Of a DNA stretch of 48,779 bases, positions 39,551 through 48,779 are shown piece after piece. A model generated the notes under the pieces. It had not been told where the DNA came from. It worked only from the letters and a program-made list of their open reading frames with translations, and made no database searches. The first letter of the stretch is position 1. Every line of letters begins with the position of its first letter. Location of the stretch: assembly GCA_024709225.1 (NCBI GenBank), contig JANJXC010000053.1, positions 1 to 48,779 of the forward strand, written 5' to 3'. The stretch is from Gammaproteobacteria bacterium (GTDB taxonomy: Bacteria; Pseudomonadota; Gammaproteobacteria; Thiohalomonadales; Thiohalomonadaceae). Both the position numbers and the translations under genes were made by a program.

Positions 39551-40810
39551 ATGGCATTCCAGACAGCACTGAGTGGTTTGAACGCAGCATCCGGCAACCT
39601 GAACGTGACCGGACACAATATCGCCAACGCCAGCACCACCGGCTTCAAGAAGTCGCGTGCCGATTTCGCCGACGTGTATGCGGTGAGCTTCGGCGGCGTG
39701 AGCAAGACGGCCACCGGCAGCGGTGTGCGCCTGGCGAGCGTCACCCAGCAGTTCACCCAGGGCAATATCGATTTCACCGACAACAATCTGGACCTGGCCA
39801 TCAGCGGCGAGGGCTTTTTTGTCCTCAATGACAACGGTACCCAGCTCTATACCCGCGCCGGCAATTTCTCGGTCGACCGCGATGGCTATGTGGTCAATGC
39901 CCACGGCCAGCGTGTGCAGCAGTATGCGGTGGACGCCACCACCGGCGTGGTGAGCAACTTCACGCCGACGGACCTGCAGCTCAATCTCGGCGCCAACCCG
40001 GCGTCACAGACGACGCGTATCGACATCAACGTGAATCTCGATGCCGGCTCCACGCCGATCGACTCGGTTTCCTATCCCGCGCTGGTGGTGAATCCGCCGG
40101 ATCCGAACACCTACAACTTCTCCACCACCACCACCATCTATGACTCGCTGGGCGTGACCCATGAGGCGACCCTGTATTTCCGCCGCGACGACACCATGGC
40201 GGCCAATGACTGGGAGTCCACGCTGGTGATTACCGATGCGGACGGCACTGTGAATCAGTTCGACACCGAAACGGTGCAATTCAGCACCAACGGCACCCTG
40301 CTGACCACCGGTGACGTCGACTTCCTGACCTCCGGTCCCTGGACGCCGTCGACCGGCGCCACGCCGTTCGGCAGCTTCGATATCAACTTCGCTGGCAGCA
40401 CCCAGTTCGGTGCCAACTCGGCGGTCAATGCCCTGAATCAGGACGGCTTTACCACCGGGCGCCTGAGCGGCATCTCGGTCGACTCCGCCGGCGTGCTGTT
40501 TGCGCGTTACACCAACGGCCAGTCGGCCACCGTGGGCGCCATCGCCATGGCGCGGTTCAGCAACCCGAACGGCCTGCAGCAGGTGGGCGATACCAACTGG
40601 GCGGCGAGCTTCGAGTCCGGTGATGTGCTGCCGGGGCAGGGGGGCACGGGTACCTTCGGCCAGATCCAGTCCGGCGCGCTGGAGTCTTCCAATGTGGATA
40701 TCTCCAAGCAGCTGGTGAACATGATCGTGGCGCAGCGTGACTTCCAGGCCAACGCCAAGATGATCACCACCGAGGATCAGATCACCCAGACCATCATCAA
40801 TATCAGATAA
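39551..40810 (+). CDS. flgE: Flagellar hook protein FlgE
   Basis: FlgE (419 residues) forms the hook. The N-terminal MAFQTALSGLNAASGNLNVT and NIANASTTGFKKSRADF are diagnostic. The C-terminal SNVDISKQLVNMIVAQRDF and TEDQITQTIINIR close the protein. Its TAA stop runs directly into heptamer repeats (40808-40841), which separate it from flgF. Confidence 0.98.
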   Translation: MAFQTALSGLNAASGNLNVTGHNIANASTTGFKKSRADFADVYAVSFGGVSKTATGSGVRLASVTQQFTQGNIDFTDNNLDLAISGEGFFVLNDNGTQLYTRAGNFSVDRDGYVVNAHGQRVQQYAVDATTGVVSNFTPTDLQLNLGANPASQTTRIDINVNLDAGSTPIDSVSYPALVVNPPDPNTYNFSTTTTIYDSLGVTHEATLYFRRDDTMAANDWESTLVITDADGTVNQFDTETVQFSTNGTLLTTGDVDFLTSGPWTPSTGATPFGSFDINFAGSTQFGANSAVNALNQDGFTTGRLSGISVDSAGVLFARYTNGQSATVGAIAMARFSNPNGLQQVGDTNWAASFESGDVLPGQGGTGTFGQIQSGALESSNVDISKQLVNMIVAQRDFQANAKMITTEDQITQTIINIR

Positions 40811-40841
40811 GTGGCAAGTTACAAGTGACAAGTTGCAAGTG
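40808..40841. repeat. Single heptamer arm after flgE
   Basis: TAAGTGGCAAGTTACAAGTG and the following bases form four 7-base units (GCAAGTT, ACAAGTG, ACAAGTT, GCAAGTG). The stretch matches the right arm of element A with the ppc stop (complement of 3267-3300) at 32 of 34 positions. No inverted partner is seen before flgF at 40884, so this is a solo arm. Confidence 0.75.
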
Positions 40842-40883
40842 TCTTAGTGCTCGCACCTGTCACATGAAATAGAGGTATAGACC

Positions 40884-41627
40884 ATGGACCGTATGCTCTA
40901 TCTGTCGATGACCGGCGCGAGCCAGATCATGCAGGCGCAGGCGATCACCACCAACAACCTGGCCAACGTCTCGACCACCGGCTTCAAGGCCGATCTGGCG
41001 CAGTTTCGCAGCATGCCGGTGTTTGGTGCGGGCATGCCGTCACGGGTCTATGCCATGACCGAACGGCCGGGGACCGACCTGTCTGCCGGGGCGCACAACC
41101 ATACCGGCCGCGAGCTGGATATGGCGGTGCGCGGCGAGGGCTGGATTGCGGTGCAGGCACCGGACGGCAGCGAGGCCTATACCCGGGCCGGTGACCTGCA
41201 CATCTCCAGCGCCGGTCTGCTGGTGAATGGCGCCGGCCATCCGGTGATTGGCGATGGCGGTGGTCCCATTGCCATTCCGCCTTACGAGAAGATCGATATC
41301 GGCACCGACGGCACCATCACCATCCGCCCGCTGGGCCAGCAGGCCAACGTGCTGGCGCAGGTGGAGCGGATCAAGCTGGTCCTGCCCGAGCCCGGTCAGC
41401 TGACCAAGGGCGAGGATGGCCTGTTGCGGCCGAAGGAGGGCGGCGTGCTGCCGCCCGATGCGTCGGTGCAGCTGGTCTCCGGTGCACTGGAAACCAGCAA
41501 TGTCAGCGTGGTGGATTCCATGGTGCGCATCATCGAACTGTCCCGGCAGTACGAAACGCAGGTCAAGATGATGAATACGGCCAAGGATAACGACGCCAGT
41601 TCCGACCGTCTGATGCAACTGGCATAG
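40884..41627 (+). CDS. flgF: Flagellar basal-body rod protein FlgF
   Basis: FlgF (247 residues) is a rod subunit joining the proximal and distal rod. MDRMLYLSMTGASQIMQAQ and [18 protein letters not shown] identify it. The C-terminal VVDSMVRIIELSRQYETQVK is typical. It is separated from flgE by a 73-base repeat-containing gap; an AGAGGT Shine-Dalgarno is visible. Confidence 0.97.
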   Translation: MDRMLYLSMTGASQIMQAQAITTNNLANVSTTGFKADLAQFRSMPVFGAGMPSRVYAMTERPGTDLSAGAHNHTGRELDMAVRGEGWIAVQAPDGSEAYTRAGDLHISSAGLLVNGAGHPVIGDGGGPIAIPPYEKIDIGTDGTITIRPLGQQANVLAQVERIKLVLPEPGQLTKGEDGLLRPKEGGVLPPDASVQLVSGALETSNVSVVDSMVRIIELSRQYETQVKMMNTAKDNDASSDRLMQLA

Positions 41628-41691
41628 GTCTTGCTGTACGTAGGGTAAGCGTCAAAGTTCGGACGCGCATTGAATCGAGAGGTAACACATC

Positions 41692-42477
41692 ATGAACCCG
41701 GCACTGTGGATCGCAAAAACCGGCCTGGAGGCACAACAGACCCGTATGGGGGTGGTGTCCAACAATCTGGCCAATGTCAGCACCACGGGTTTCAAACGCG
41801 ACCGTGCCGTGTTCGAAGACCTGCTCTACCAGACCGTGCGCCAGCCCGGCGCGCAGTCCAGCCAGGACACCACCTTGCCCTCCGGCCTGATGCGCGGCAC
41901 CGGCGTGCGTACCGTCGCCACGGAGAAGCTGCACACCCAGGGCAATATCGTGCAGACCAACAACTCTCTGGACGTGGCGGTGCAGGGGCGCGGCATGTTC
42001 CAGATCCTGCGGCCGGACGGCACTCAGGCCTATACCCGTGACGGCACCTTCCAGATGGATGCCCAAGGGCAGCTGGTGACCTCCGGCGGTTATCTGGTAC
42101 AGCCGGCAATCACCATTCCCAACAATGCCCAGTCCATCACCGTCGGCAGCGACGGCGTGGTGACGGTGCAGATCGCCGGCCAGGCCGCGCCGACCCAGGT
42201 GGGCAATATTCAGCTCGCCGACTTCATCAACCCGTCAGGCCTGCAGCCCATCGGCGAGAACATGTTCGTGGAGACCGCCTCCAGCGGTGCGCCGCAGCTG
42301 GGTACGCCGGGACTGAACGGCCTCGGCACCGTGATCCAGGGCTCGCTGGAAAGCTCCAACGTCAATGTGGTGGAGGAGATGGTGAACATGATCGAGACCC
42401 AGCGTGCCTACGAGATCAATTCCAAGGCCATCTCCTCGGCCGATCAGATGTTGCAGTACCTGAACAACAACGTGTAG
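41692..42477 (+). CDS. flgG: Flagellar distal rod protein FlgG
   Basis: FlgG (261 residues) forms the distal rod. [20 protein letters not shown] and [20 protein letters not shown] are diagnostic, and the C-terminal [20 protein letters not shown] is complete. AGAGGT precedes the ATG. flgH follows after 25 bases. Confidence 0.98.
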   Translation: MNPALWIAKTGLEAQQTRMGVVSNNLANVSTTGFKRDRAVFEDLLYQTVRQPGAQSSQDTTLPSGLMRGTGVRTVATEKLHTQGNIVQTNNSLDVAVQGRGMFQILRPDGTQAYTRDGTFQMDAQGQLVTSGGYLVQPAITIPNNAQSITVGSDGVVTVQIAGQAAPTQVGNIQLADFINPSGLQPIGENMFVETASSGAPQLGTPGLNGLGTVIQGSLESSNVNVVEEMVNMIETQRAYEINSKAISSADQMLQYLNNNV

Positions 42478-42502
42478 TCGGTGTGAACACGTGGAGCGCA
42501 TC

Positions 42503-43183
42503 ATGAACCGTCTGACTGTCATCCTCATCGCTGCCGCCGTCGCCGTCCTGCAGGGCTGCGCCACCGTGGAGCCAGCGGCACGCCATCCGGCCTATGCGCC
42601 CACCATGCCGCCGGCGCCGGTATCGCCGCAGGAGAATAACGGCTCCATTTTCCAGCCGGTCAGTGGCATGGCCCTGTTCGAGGACAACCGGGCACACCGT
42701 GTCGGTGACATCCTCACCGTGCAACTGGTGGAGCGGACCAATGCCAGCAAGCAGGCGGCGACCAATACCTCGAAGGAGCAGGACATCAGCCTCGGGGTGA
42801 CCGATATCCTGGGTGGCCCGGTGACCATGAACGGTCGCAATCCGCTGAGCGCCTCCATCAATGGCAGCCGTGAATTCACCGGCGACGGCGCCAGCAGCCA
42901 GAGCAATACCCTGACCGGCAACATCACCGTGACCATCGCCCAGGTGCTGCCCAACGGCAACATGATCGTGCGCGGCGAGAAGATCCTTACCATCAATCAG
43001 GGCGATGAATTCATCCGCGTCTCGGGCATCGTGCGGCCGCTGGACGTGAGCCCGGACAACACGGTGCTGTCCACCAAGATCGCCGATGCCGAGATCACCT
43101 ATGGCGGCCGCGGCACGCTGGCGGATTCGAACACCAAGGGCTGGCTGGCCCGCTTCTTTGACAGCCCGCTGTGGCCGTTCTGA
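42503..43183 (+). CDS. flgH: Flagellar L-ring lipoprotein FlgH
   Basis: FlgH (226 residues) is the outer-membrane L-ring lipoprotein. The signal [19 protein letters not shown] ends in lipobox LQGC with Cys19. The core [20 protein letters not shown] and [19 protein letters not shown] are typical, as is [12 protein letters not shown]. Start 42503 follows GGAG; GTG at 42491 would extend the signal peptide and is less likely. Confidence 0.97.
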   Translation: MNRLTVILIAAAVAVLQGCATVEPAARHPAYAPTMPPAPVSPQENNGSIFQPVSGMALFEDNRAHRVGDILTVQLVERTNASKQAATNTSKEQDISLGVTDILGGPVTMNGRNPLSASINGSREFTGDGASSQSNTLTGNITVTIAQVLPNGNMIVRGEKILTINQGDEFIRVSGIVRPLDVSPDNTVLSTKIADAEITYGGRGTLADSNTKGWLARFFDSPLWPF

Positions 43184-43193
43184 GGTAGAGATC

Positions 43194-44297
43194 ATGAAAC
43201 TTCATCGTATGCTCGTTCTCGCCCTGAGCCTGCTGCTGCCGCTGGCAGCGCAGGCTGAGCGCATCAAGGATCTCGCCTCCGTGGCCGGTGTGCGCAGCAA
43301 TCAGCTGGTCGGTTACGGCCTGGTGGTGGGCCTCGACGGCACCGGCGATCAGACCAGCCAGACGCCATTTACCGTGCAGAGCCTGAAGAGCATGCTGGCG
43401 CAGTTGGGCATCACGGTGCCGGCCAATGTCAACCCGCAGCTGAAGAATGTGGCCGCGGCGATGATCAGTGCTGAGCTGCCGCCGTTCGCCAAGCCGGGCC
43501 AGACCATCGATATCACCGTATCGTCCATCGGCAATGCCAAGAGCCTGCGCGGCGGCACGCTGCTGATGACGCCGCTCAAGGGCGCCGACGGGCAGGTCTA
43601 TGCGCTGGCCCAGGGCAACCTGATCGTGGGCGGCTTCGGCGCATCGGCGCGCGACGGTTCCAAGATTACCGTCAATGTTCCCAGTGTCGGCCGCATCCCC
43701 AATGGCGCCTCGGTGGAGCGGGCGGTGAACAACCCGTTTGCGACGGGCGACAGCCTGTATCTCAATCTGCACAGCGCGGATTTCACTACGGCGACCCGGT
43801 TGGCCCAGGCCATCAATGATGTCATCGGCCCCGGCACCGCAGCGCCGGCTGACGCTACGTCGGTGCGCGTCAATTCGCCGCGCGATCCGGCCCAGCGCGT
43901 GTCCTTTGTGTCCTTGCTGGAAAACATCGAACTGCAACCCGGCGAGGCGGCGGCCAAGGTGGTGGTCAACTCGCGTACCGGCACGGTGGTCATCGGCCAG
44001 AACGTGCGCGTCAGTGCCGCCGCCGTGGCCCACGGCAGCCTGACGGTGACCATTACCGAGCGGCCCACCATCAGCCAGCCGGCCCCGTTTGCCGGCGGCG
44101 AAACCGCGGTGGTGCCGACCTCGGATATCAAGATCGAAGAGGATTCCGATCGGATGTTTCTGTTCAATCCCGGCGTGACCCTGGATGAGATCGTGCGTGC
44201 CGTGAATCAGGTGGGCGCGGCGCCGGGCGATCTGGTTGCCATCCTCGAGGCCCTCAAGCAGGCCGGTGCGCTACGCGCCGAACTCCTGGTGATTTAG
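43194..44297 (+). CDS. flgI: Flagellar P-ring protein FlgI
   Basis: FlgI (367 residues) forms the periplasmic P-ring around the rod. The signal peptide [19 protein letters not shown] with cleavage after AQA is clear. [19 protein letters not shown] and [20 protein letters not shown] identify the family. The C-terminus is [10 protein letters not shown]. Its TAG stop lies inside the left arm of the repeat element that encloses the four-helix-bundle gene. Frames starting at 43086 are rejected because they bypass the signal peptide. Confidence 0.98.
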   Translation: MKLHRMLVLALSLLLPLAAQAERIKDLASVAGVRSNQLVGYGLVVGLDGTGDQTSQTPFTVQSLKSMLAQLGITVPANVNPQLKNVAAAMISAELPPFAKPGQTIDITVSSIGNAKSLRGGTLLMTPLKGADGQVYALAQGNLIVGGFGASARDGSKITVNVPSVGRIPNGASVERAVNNPFATGDSLYLNLHSADFTTATRLAQAINDVIGPGTAAPADATSVRVNSPRDPAQRVSFVSLLENIELQPGEAAAKVVVNSRTGTVVIGQNVRVSAAAVAHGSLTVTITERPTISQPAPFAGGETAVVPTSDIKIEEDSDRMFLFNPGVTLDEIVRAVNQVGAAPGDLVAILEALKQAGALRAELLVI

Positions 44298-44726
44298 GGG
44301 CTAGGGGCTAGGGAAGGAGGGCGCCATGGATGTGGTGCGGAGTTATCGGGATTTGAGGGCGTGGCAATTGGGAATGGATGTTGTGCGACATGTATATAGG
44401 AGCACAGCCCTATTTCCTGAAGTTGAGAAGTTTGGCTTGGTGAGCCAAATGCGTCGTGCCGCAGTATCTGTTCCATCGAATATCGCGGAAGGCCATGCGC
44501 GACGTAGCACACGCGAGTACTGCCGGTTTTTAGAGGTCGCTCTCGGGTCGTTGGCAGAACTAGAAACGCAGATATTGATTGCTCACGAACTAGGTTATCT
44601 AAAGGAGGACGCGGGTGTAGACATTGGGGTGCTAAGTAATGAAACCGGCAAGGTTATTAGGGGGCTGTACACCTCTTTACGCCACCGTGCTTCTACTAGC
44701 CCCTAGTTCCTAGCCCCTAGCCCCTA
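44295..44726. mobile_element. Inverted-repeat element carrying a four-helix-bundle gene, between flgI and flgJ
   Basis: TAGGGGCTAGGGGCTAGG (44295-44312) and its exact 18-base reverse complement (44709-44726) bound the insertion. Each arm is built of 7-base TAGGGGC-type units, and the right arm extends to 44696. The flgI stop codon is the first unit of the left arm, and the flgJ ATG begins with the last base of the right arm. The interior holds one gene, visibly lower in GC than the flg genes (28 G/C in 44341-44400). No transposase is encoded. Mobility is inferred. Confidence 0.65.
44326..44706 (+). CDS. Four-helix-bundle protein (23S rRNA intervening-sequence type)
   Basis: The 126-residue product has the family pattern YRDLRAWQLGMDVVRHVY, FPEVEKFGLVSQMRRAAVSV, PSNIAEGHARRSTREYCRFL and GSLAELETQILIAHELGYL. 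This family was first seen in 23S rRNA intervening sequences and occurs widely as solitary genes; biochemical function is unclear, though a relative (Avd) serves diversity-generating retroelements. AAGGAGG precedes the ATG. Its base composition differs from its neighbours, and its stop lies in the right repeat arm. It is not a flagellar gene. Confidence 0.9.
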   Translation: MDVVRSYRDLRAWQLGMDVVRHVYRSTALFPEVEKFGLVSQMRRAAVSVPSNIAEGHARRSTREYCRFLEVALGSLAELETQILIAHELGYLKEDAGVDIGVLSNETGKVIRGLYTSLRHRASTSP

Positions 44727-45685
44727 TGAACGCAACATCCGCTGCCGTCTATACCGACTTTCAGGGCCTCACCGCCCTGAAGGCGGAGGCGCGTGAGCAG
44801 TCGCCGGAGGCGCTCCAGGCCGTCGCCAAGCAGTTCGAGGCGCTGTTTCTGCAGATGATGCTGAAGAGCATGCGTGAGGCCGGGGCGGGCGACCCGCTGT
44901 TTGATGGCGAGCAGACCGAACTCTATCGCGACATGTACGACAAGCAGCTGTCGCTGGACATGGCGGATAAAGGCATCGGCCTGGCCGATGTGCTGGTGCG
45001 TCAGTTGCAGATGAAGGCCGGTGCGGACGCACCGGGCGAGCTGGTCATGCCGCAGCGGCTGGCCAGCAGTTTCGCGCGTGTCGAGGCACAGATAAAGAAT
45101 GTCGCGCCGGTGGCGGATGGGAGCGGGAATGTTGTGCCGTTGGCGGAGGCGAGCGGGGCGGCAAGCGCCGAGGCGGTGACCGCATCGCCGCAGGCGTTCA
45201 TCCGTCAGCTCTGGCCGTTGGCAGAAAAGGCGGCGGCAAGGATAGGCGCCTCGCCCGAGGCCCTGCTGGCCCAGGCGGCGCTGGAAACCGGTTGGGGCAA
45301 GGCCGTGATCCGCCATCCGGATGGCGGCAGCAGCCACAACCTGTTCAACATCAAGGCCGATCGGCGCTGGGACGGGGAGAGCGTGGCGAAGCAGACGCTG
45401 GAGTATCGCGACGGCGTCGCGGCGAAGGAGGTGGCCCGCTTCCGCAGCTACGACTCCTTTGCCGACAGTTTCGAGGACTACGTGAACTTTCTGCAATCCA
45501 ACCCGCGCTACGCCGAGGCGCTGCGCCAGGCCGATGACCCGAAAAAGTTTGTGCGCTCGCTGCAGGACGCCGGCTACGCCACGGACCCGGCCTATGCCCG
45601 CAAGATTGGCCACATCCTGGATCGCGGCGTGGTCGCCGATGCGGCGGCTGCCCTAAAGAGTCCCGCCCAGGGGACGCTATCATGA
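44726..45685 (+). CDS. flgJ: FlgJ: rod-cap protein with peptidoglycan hydrolase domain
   Basis: FlgJ (319 residues) caps the rod and opens peptidoglycan. The N-terminal rod-binding domain has AKQFEALFLQMMLKSMREAG (residues about 34-53). The C-terminal glucosaminidase begins FIRQLWPLAEKAAARIGASP near residue 158, with ALLAQAALETGWGKAV containing the catalytic Glu and SSHNLFNIKADRRW. Both halves are full. No Shine-Dalgarno is visible before the ATG, since the upstream bases are repeat arm. Confidence 0.96.
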   Translation: MNATSAAVYTDFQGLTALKAEAREQSPEALQAVAKQFEALFLQMMLKSMREAGAGDPLFDGEQTELYRDMYDKQLSLDMADKGIGLADVLVRQLQMKAGADAPGELVMPQRLASSFARVEAQIKNVAPVADGSGNVVPLAEASGAASAEAVTASPQAFIRQLWPLAEKAAARIGASPEALLAQAALETGWGKAVIRHPDGGSSHNLFNIKADRRWDGESVAKQTLEYRDGVAAKEVARFRSYDSFADSFEDYVNFLQSNPRYAEALRQADDPKKFVRSLQDAGYATDPAYARKIGHILDRGVVADAAAALKSPAQGTLS

Positions 45686-45754
45686 CCGGAGCAAGGACCA
45701 TGGCACACGACGCGAACCTACATAACCCTCTGATCCCGAACCGGGAGGTGTGCC

Positions 45755-47731
45755 ATGCCTGATATCCTCAGTACCGGCGTATCCGGCCTGCTCGCCTTCC
45801 AGCGCTCGCTCGCCACGACCAGCCACAATATTTCCAACGTGAATACCGAGGGTTACAGCCGGCAGCGCACCAATCTGTCGACGCGGATCCCGGAGCCGAC
45901 CGGTGCGGGCTTCATTGGCACCGGTGTCAAGGTATCCAGCGTGGAGCGCATGTACGACCAGTTCCTGTCGGATCAGCTCCGTACCTATACCTCCAGCCTG
46001 ACCAAGCTGGACGCCTTTCACGGCCTGTCATCCCAGGTGGACAACCTGCTGGCCGACGCCAACGCCGGCCTGGCGCCGTCGTTGCAGCAGTTTTTCAATG
46101 CCCTGCAGGGCGTGGCGGACAATCCCTCGTCCATTCCGGCGCGCGAGGTATTGCTGAGCCAGGCCGAGTCCCTGACCCATCGTTTTCAGGCCATCGACCA
46201 GCGCCTGGCCGCCCTGCGTGACGTGGTGAATACCTCGGTGACGAATACCGTCAACGATATCAATACACTCAGCCAGTCCATCGCCAACATCAACCAGAGT
46301 ATCGTCCTGGCCCAGGCCCAGGCCGGTGGCCAGCAGCCCAACGACCTGCTGGATCAGCGCGACCTGCTGGTGCGTCAGCTGGCCGAGCGCGTGCCCGTGA
46401 CCACGGTGATGCAGGACAACGGCGCGCTCAACGTATTCATCGGCAACGGCCAGGTGATGGTGCTGGGCATGGATTACAACCAGCTGGATGTGGTGCCCAG
46501 CGATTACGACTCCTTCACCCTGCAGGTGGCGTTGCGCACCAGCGCCGGTCCGGGGCCTGACGTGACGAATTTCCTTAACGGCGGCACCATCGGCGGCCTG
46601 CTGGCCTTCCGCAAGGAGATGCTGGAACCGGCCCAGAATGCGCTGGGCCGCATCGCCATCGGCATCGCCGAGACCCTCAACGACCAGCACCGCCAGGGCC
46701 TCGACCTGAACAACCAACTGGGCCTGGATTTCTTCGGCTTCAGCGGCGTCACCGCGCTGGCCACGGCGGCCGCCAGCAGCCGCAACACCGGGGCTGCAAC
46801 GGTGACCTACGACATCACCGATGTAAGTGCCCTGACGGCCAGCGACTACCGCATCAGCACCTCCGATGGCACCAATTACACCTTGACCCGGCTGAGCGAC
46901 AACACCGTCGTCGGCACCTACGCCCCTGGCGCCTATCCGGCCACCATCGACGTGCCCAGCGAGGGATTTTCCTTCTCGCTGGATGTCGCCGCCGCGGCCG
47001 GTGACAGCTTTGAGTTGCGGCCGACCCGCTCGGCGGCGCGCGACATCAATCTGCTGATCAGCGATACCAAGGCCATCGCGGCTGCCGCACCGCTGCGGGC
47101 CACCGAGTCCATTGCCAATCTGGGCAGTGCGCAGATCAGCGCGCTGGACACCACGGCCGGGGCCACCACCGACCTGGCCACGGTGCTGGCCGGCGGGGCC
47201 GTGACCATGACCTACGACAGCACCGTTCCCGGCTATGTCCTGGGCGGCGCGCTGGCCGGCAATCTGGCCTACAACCCGGCCACCGACAGCGCAGGCAAGT
47301 CCTTCGACCTCGGTGCCATCGACCCCGACTATGCCGGCATCACCTTCCGCCTCTCCGGTGTGCCGCTGGACGGCGACAGCTTCACCATCAGCGCCAATTA
47401 CGATGGTGTGGGTGACAATGGCAACGCCCTCAAACTGGCGGCTATCGACGGTACGCCCATCCTCGCCGGCGGCACCTCCACCTTTCAGACCGCCTATGGC
47501 CAGATGGTCTCCAACGTGGGCGCGCGCACCCATCAGGCCAGCATCGACCTTGGGGCGCAGCAGACCATGGTGACCCAGGCCCAGCAGGCGCTGGAGTCGG
47601 TCTCCGGTGTGAACCTGGACGAGGAGGCCGCCAACATGCTGCGTTTCCAGCAGGCCTATCAGGCCAACGCCCAGGTCATCAACATCGCCCAGTCGCTGTT
47701 CGATACCCTGCTCAATGCGGTAAGGAGATAG
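45755..47731 (+). CDS. flgK: Hook-filament junction protein FlgK
   Basis: FlgK (658 residues), hook-associated protein 1, links hook and filament. LSTGVSGLLAFQRSLATTSH and NISNVNTEGYSRQRTNLSTR are diagnostic. The C-terminal GVNLDEEAANMLRFQQAYQA is typical. The central part is long and variable (residues about 320-560, rich in Thr/Ala/Asp), which is normal for exposed regions. GGGAGGTG precedes the ATG. flgL begins two bases after its stop. Confidence 0.97.
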   Translation: MPDILSTGVSGLLAFQRSLATTSHNISNVNTEGYSRQRTNLSTRIPEPTGAGFIGTGVKVSSVERMYDQFLSDQLRTYTSSLTKLDAFHGLSSQVDNLLADANAGLAPSLQQFFNALQGVADNPSSIPAREVLLSQAESLTHRFQAIDQRLAALRDVVNTSVTNTVNDINTLSQSIANINQSIVLAQAQAGGQQPNDLLDQRDLLVRQLAERVPVTTVMQDNGALNVFIGNGQVMVLGMDYNQLDVVPSDYDSFTLQVALRTSAGPGPDVTNFLNGGTIGGLLAFRKEMLEPAQNALGRIAIGIAETLNDQHRQGLDLNNQLGLDFFGFSGVTALATAAASSRNTGAATVTYDITDVSALTASDYRISTSDGTNYTLTRLSDNTVVGTYAPGAYPATIDVPSEGFSFSLDVAAAAGDSFELRPTRSAARDINLLISDTKAIAAAAPLRATESIANLGSAQISALDTTAGATTDLATVLAGGAVTMTYDSTVPGYVLGGALAGNLAYNPATDSAGKSFDLGAIDPDYAGITFRLSGVPLDGDSFTISANYDGVGDNGNALKLAAIDGTPILAGGTSTFQTAYGQMVSNVGARTHQASIDLGAQQTMVTQAQQALESVSGVNLDEEAANMLRFQQAYQANAQVINIAQSLFDTLLNAVRR

Positions 47732-47733
47732 TC

Positions 47734-48779
47734 ATGCGCATTTCCAGCCGTTTTTTCCAGACCATGGGGGTCAATTCGATCCTTGAACAGCAGGTCAAGC
47801 TGAGCAAGACCCAGAACCAGCTTGCCAGCGGCAAGCGCATCCTGACGCCGTCGGATGACCCGGTAGCCACCAGCCAGTTGATGCAGCTGCGGCAGACGGA
47901 AAACACCGTCGGCCAGTTTCAGGCCAACGCCGATGCGGCGGTGAACCGCCTGTCGACGGAGGAGGGGGTGCTGAGCAGTGTGACCAACCTGCTGCAGCGT
48001 GTGCGCGAACTGGCGATCCAGGCGGCCAATGCCACCCAGACCAACGATACCCGCGGCTTCATCGCCTCCGAGATACGCCAAAGGCTGGAAGAACTGGTCG
48101 GCCTGGCCAATACCCGTGACGGCAATGGCGAATATCTCTTTTCCGGCAGCAAGGGGTTCACCGAACCCTTCGTGCCCAATGCCGCCGGCGGTTACGACTA
48201 CAACGGTGATGACAGCCAGCGCTTCCTGCAGATCGGCGCCGGGCGCCAGGTGGCCGACGGCAACCCCGGCTCGGAGGTGTTCCAGCGGGTACGCAACGGC
48301 AATGGCAGCTTCGTGACCGAGGTGAGTACCGCGAACACCGGCACGGGCGTCATTGACGGCGGCAGCGTGCAAGGCAACTTCATTCCGACACTCACCGGTG
48401 GCGTCAACGGCTACACCCTGCGTTTTATCCAGGCAGCCCCCACGGACCCCATCACCTACGAGGTGTTCGAGTCCGGCGACCCGCAACCCGCGCCCCATCC
48501 GACCCCGGTGGCCACGGGCACCTATGTCGATGGCGAACCAATCACCTTCCAGGGTGCCCTGGTGCGAGTGACCGGTACCCCCGCAGACGGCGACACATTT
48601 TCCGTTCGTTCCAGCGAATATCAGGATATCTTCCAGACCCTGAGTGACTTCGTCGATACCCTGGAGACCGATGTCACCTCGGCCGCCGAGCAGGCCCAGC
48701 TCAACAACAACATCAACAGCTTTCTCGCCGATGTCGATCAGGGCATGAACAGCATACTTACCGTGCGCGCCAGCGTCGG
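47734..48779 (+). CDS. flgL: Hook-filament junction protein FlgL (cut by window end)
   Basis: FlgL is hook-associated protein 3. MRISSRFFQTMGVNSILEQQ and KLSKTQNQLASGKRILTPSD with DDPVATSQLMQLRQ are diagnostic of the flagellin-like N-terminus. The frame is open to the last base, giving about 348 residues; the C-terminal helix has only begun (LNNNINSFLADVDQGMN). AAGGAG lies before the ATG. Confidence 0.96.
   Translation, partial: MRISSRFFQTMGVNSILEQQVKLSKTQNQLASGKRILTPSDDPVATSQLMQLRQTENTVGQFQANADAAVNRLSTEEGVLSSVTNLLQRVRELAIQAANATQTNDTRGFIASEIRQRLEELVGLANTRDGNGEYLFSGSKGFTEPFVPNAAGGYDYNGDDSQRFLQIGAGRQVADGNPGSEVFQRVRNGNGSFVTEVSTANTGTGVIDGGSVQGNFIPTLTGGVNGYTLRFIQAAPTDPITYEVFESGDPQPAPHPTPVATGTYVDGEPITFQGALVRVTGTPADGDTFSVRSSEYQDIFQTLSDFVDTLETDVTSAAEQAQLNNNINSFLADVDQGMNSILTVRASV

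Overview
The window looks like a GC-rich chromosome segment of a free-living, motile gammaproteobacterium, probably near the Chromatiales/Ectothiorhodospiraceae. This rests on protein style, gene order (deoxynucleoside kinase-panB-panC-panD), a FimX-type protein and a proteobacterial flg operon with a sigma-54 promoter. It is an inference; no rRNA or other marker gene is present. I see no integrase, transposase, phage gene, CRISPR array or resistance gene.

Layout. 1-3183: end of an upstream gene, a deoxynucleoside kinase, and the pantothenate genes panB, panC, panD. 3298-12280: central carbon metabolism, with ppc and glgA on the minus strand and a short 6-phosphogluconate dehydrogenase, zwf and pgi on the plus strand. 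12442-19714: a membrane/AAA cluster (DUF805, RDD, SpoIIM-like, DUF4129, DUF4350, MoxR, DUF58). 19819-20822: two small membrane proteins and a cold-shock protein with a clear terminator. 20914-24871 (minus): a FimX-like degenerate GGDEF/EAL protein and an uncharacterised protein with a PilZ-like tail. 25149: tRNA-Ala(CGC). 25565-37478: a compact, one-directional 12-kb cluster of unusual composition. 37713: tRNA-Arg(CCT). 37965-48779: a sigma-54 promoter and flgBCDEFGHIJKL, with flgL cut by the window end.

The cluster between the two tRNA genes is the most interesting part. It joins an AGE-family (sugar 2-epimerase-like) protein and a GlgX-type debranching enzyme with a full partner-switching set: two STAS antagonists, an RsbW-like kinase and a membrane-bound Cache-HAMP-PP2C phosphatase. 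Three DJ-1/PfpI-family proteins, an ankyrin-repeat protein and an HpcH/HpaI aldolase follow. No sigma factor is present, so the output of the switch is unknown. My hypothesis is a signal-controlled module for glycogen/sugar and reactive-carbonyl metabolism.

A second theme is a set of intergenic elements whose arms are tandem 7-bp units in inverted orientation, several abutting stop codons. They lie between panD and ppc, between the DUF4350 gene and moxR, after flgE, and between flgI and flgJ. The last one encloses a four-helix-bundle (23S rRNA intervening-sequence-type) protein gene. A related 8-bp-unit inverted repeat splits panB from panC.
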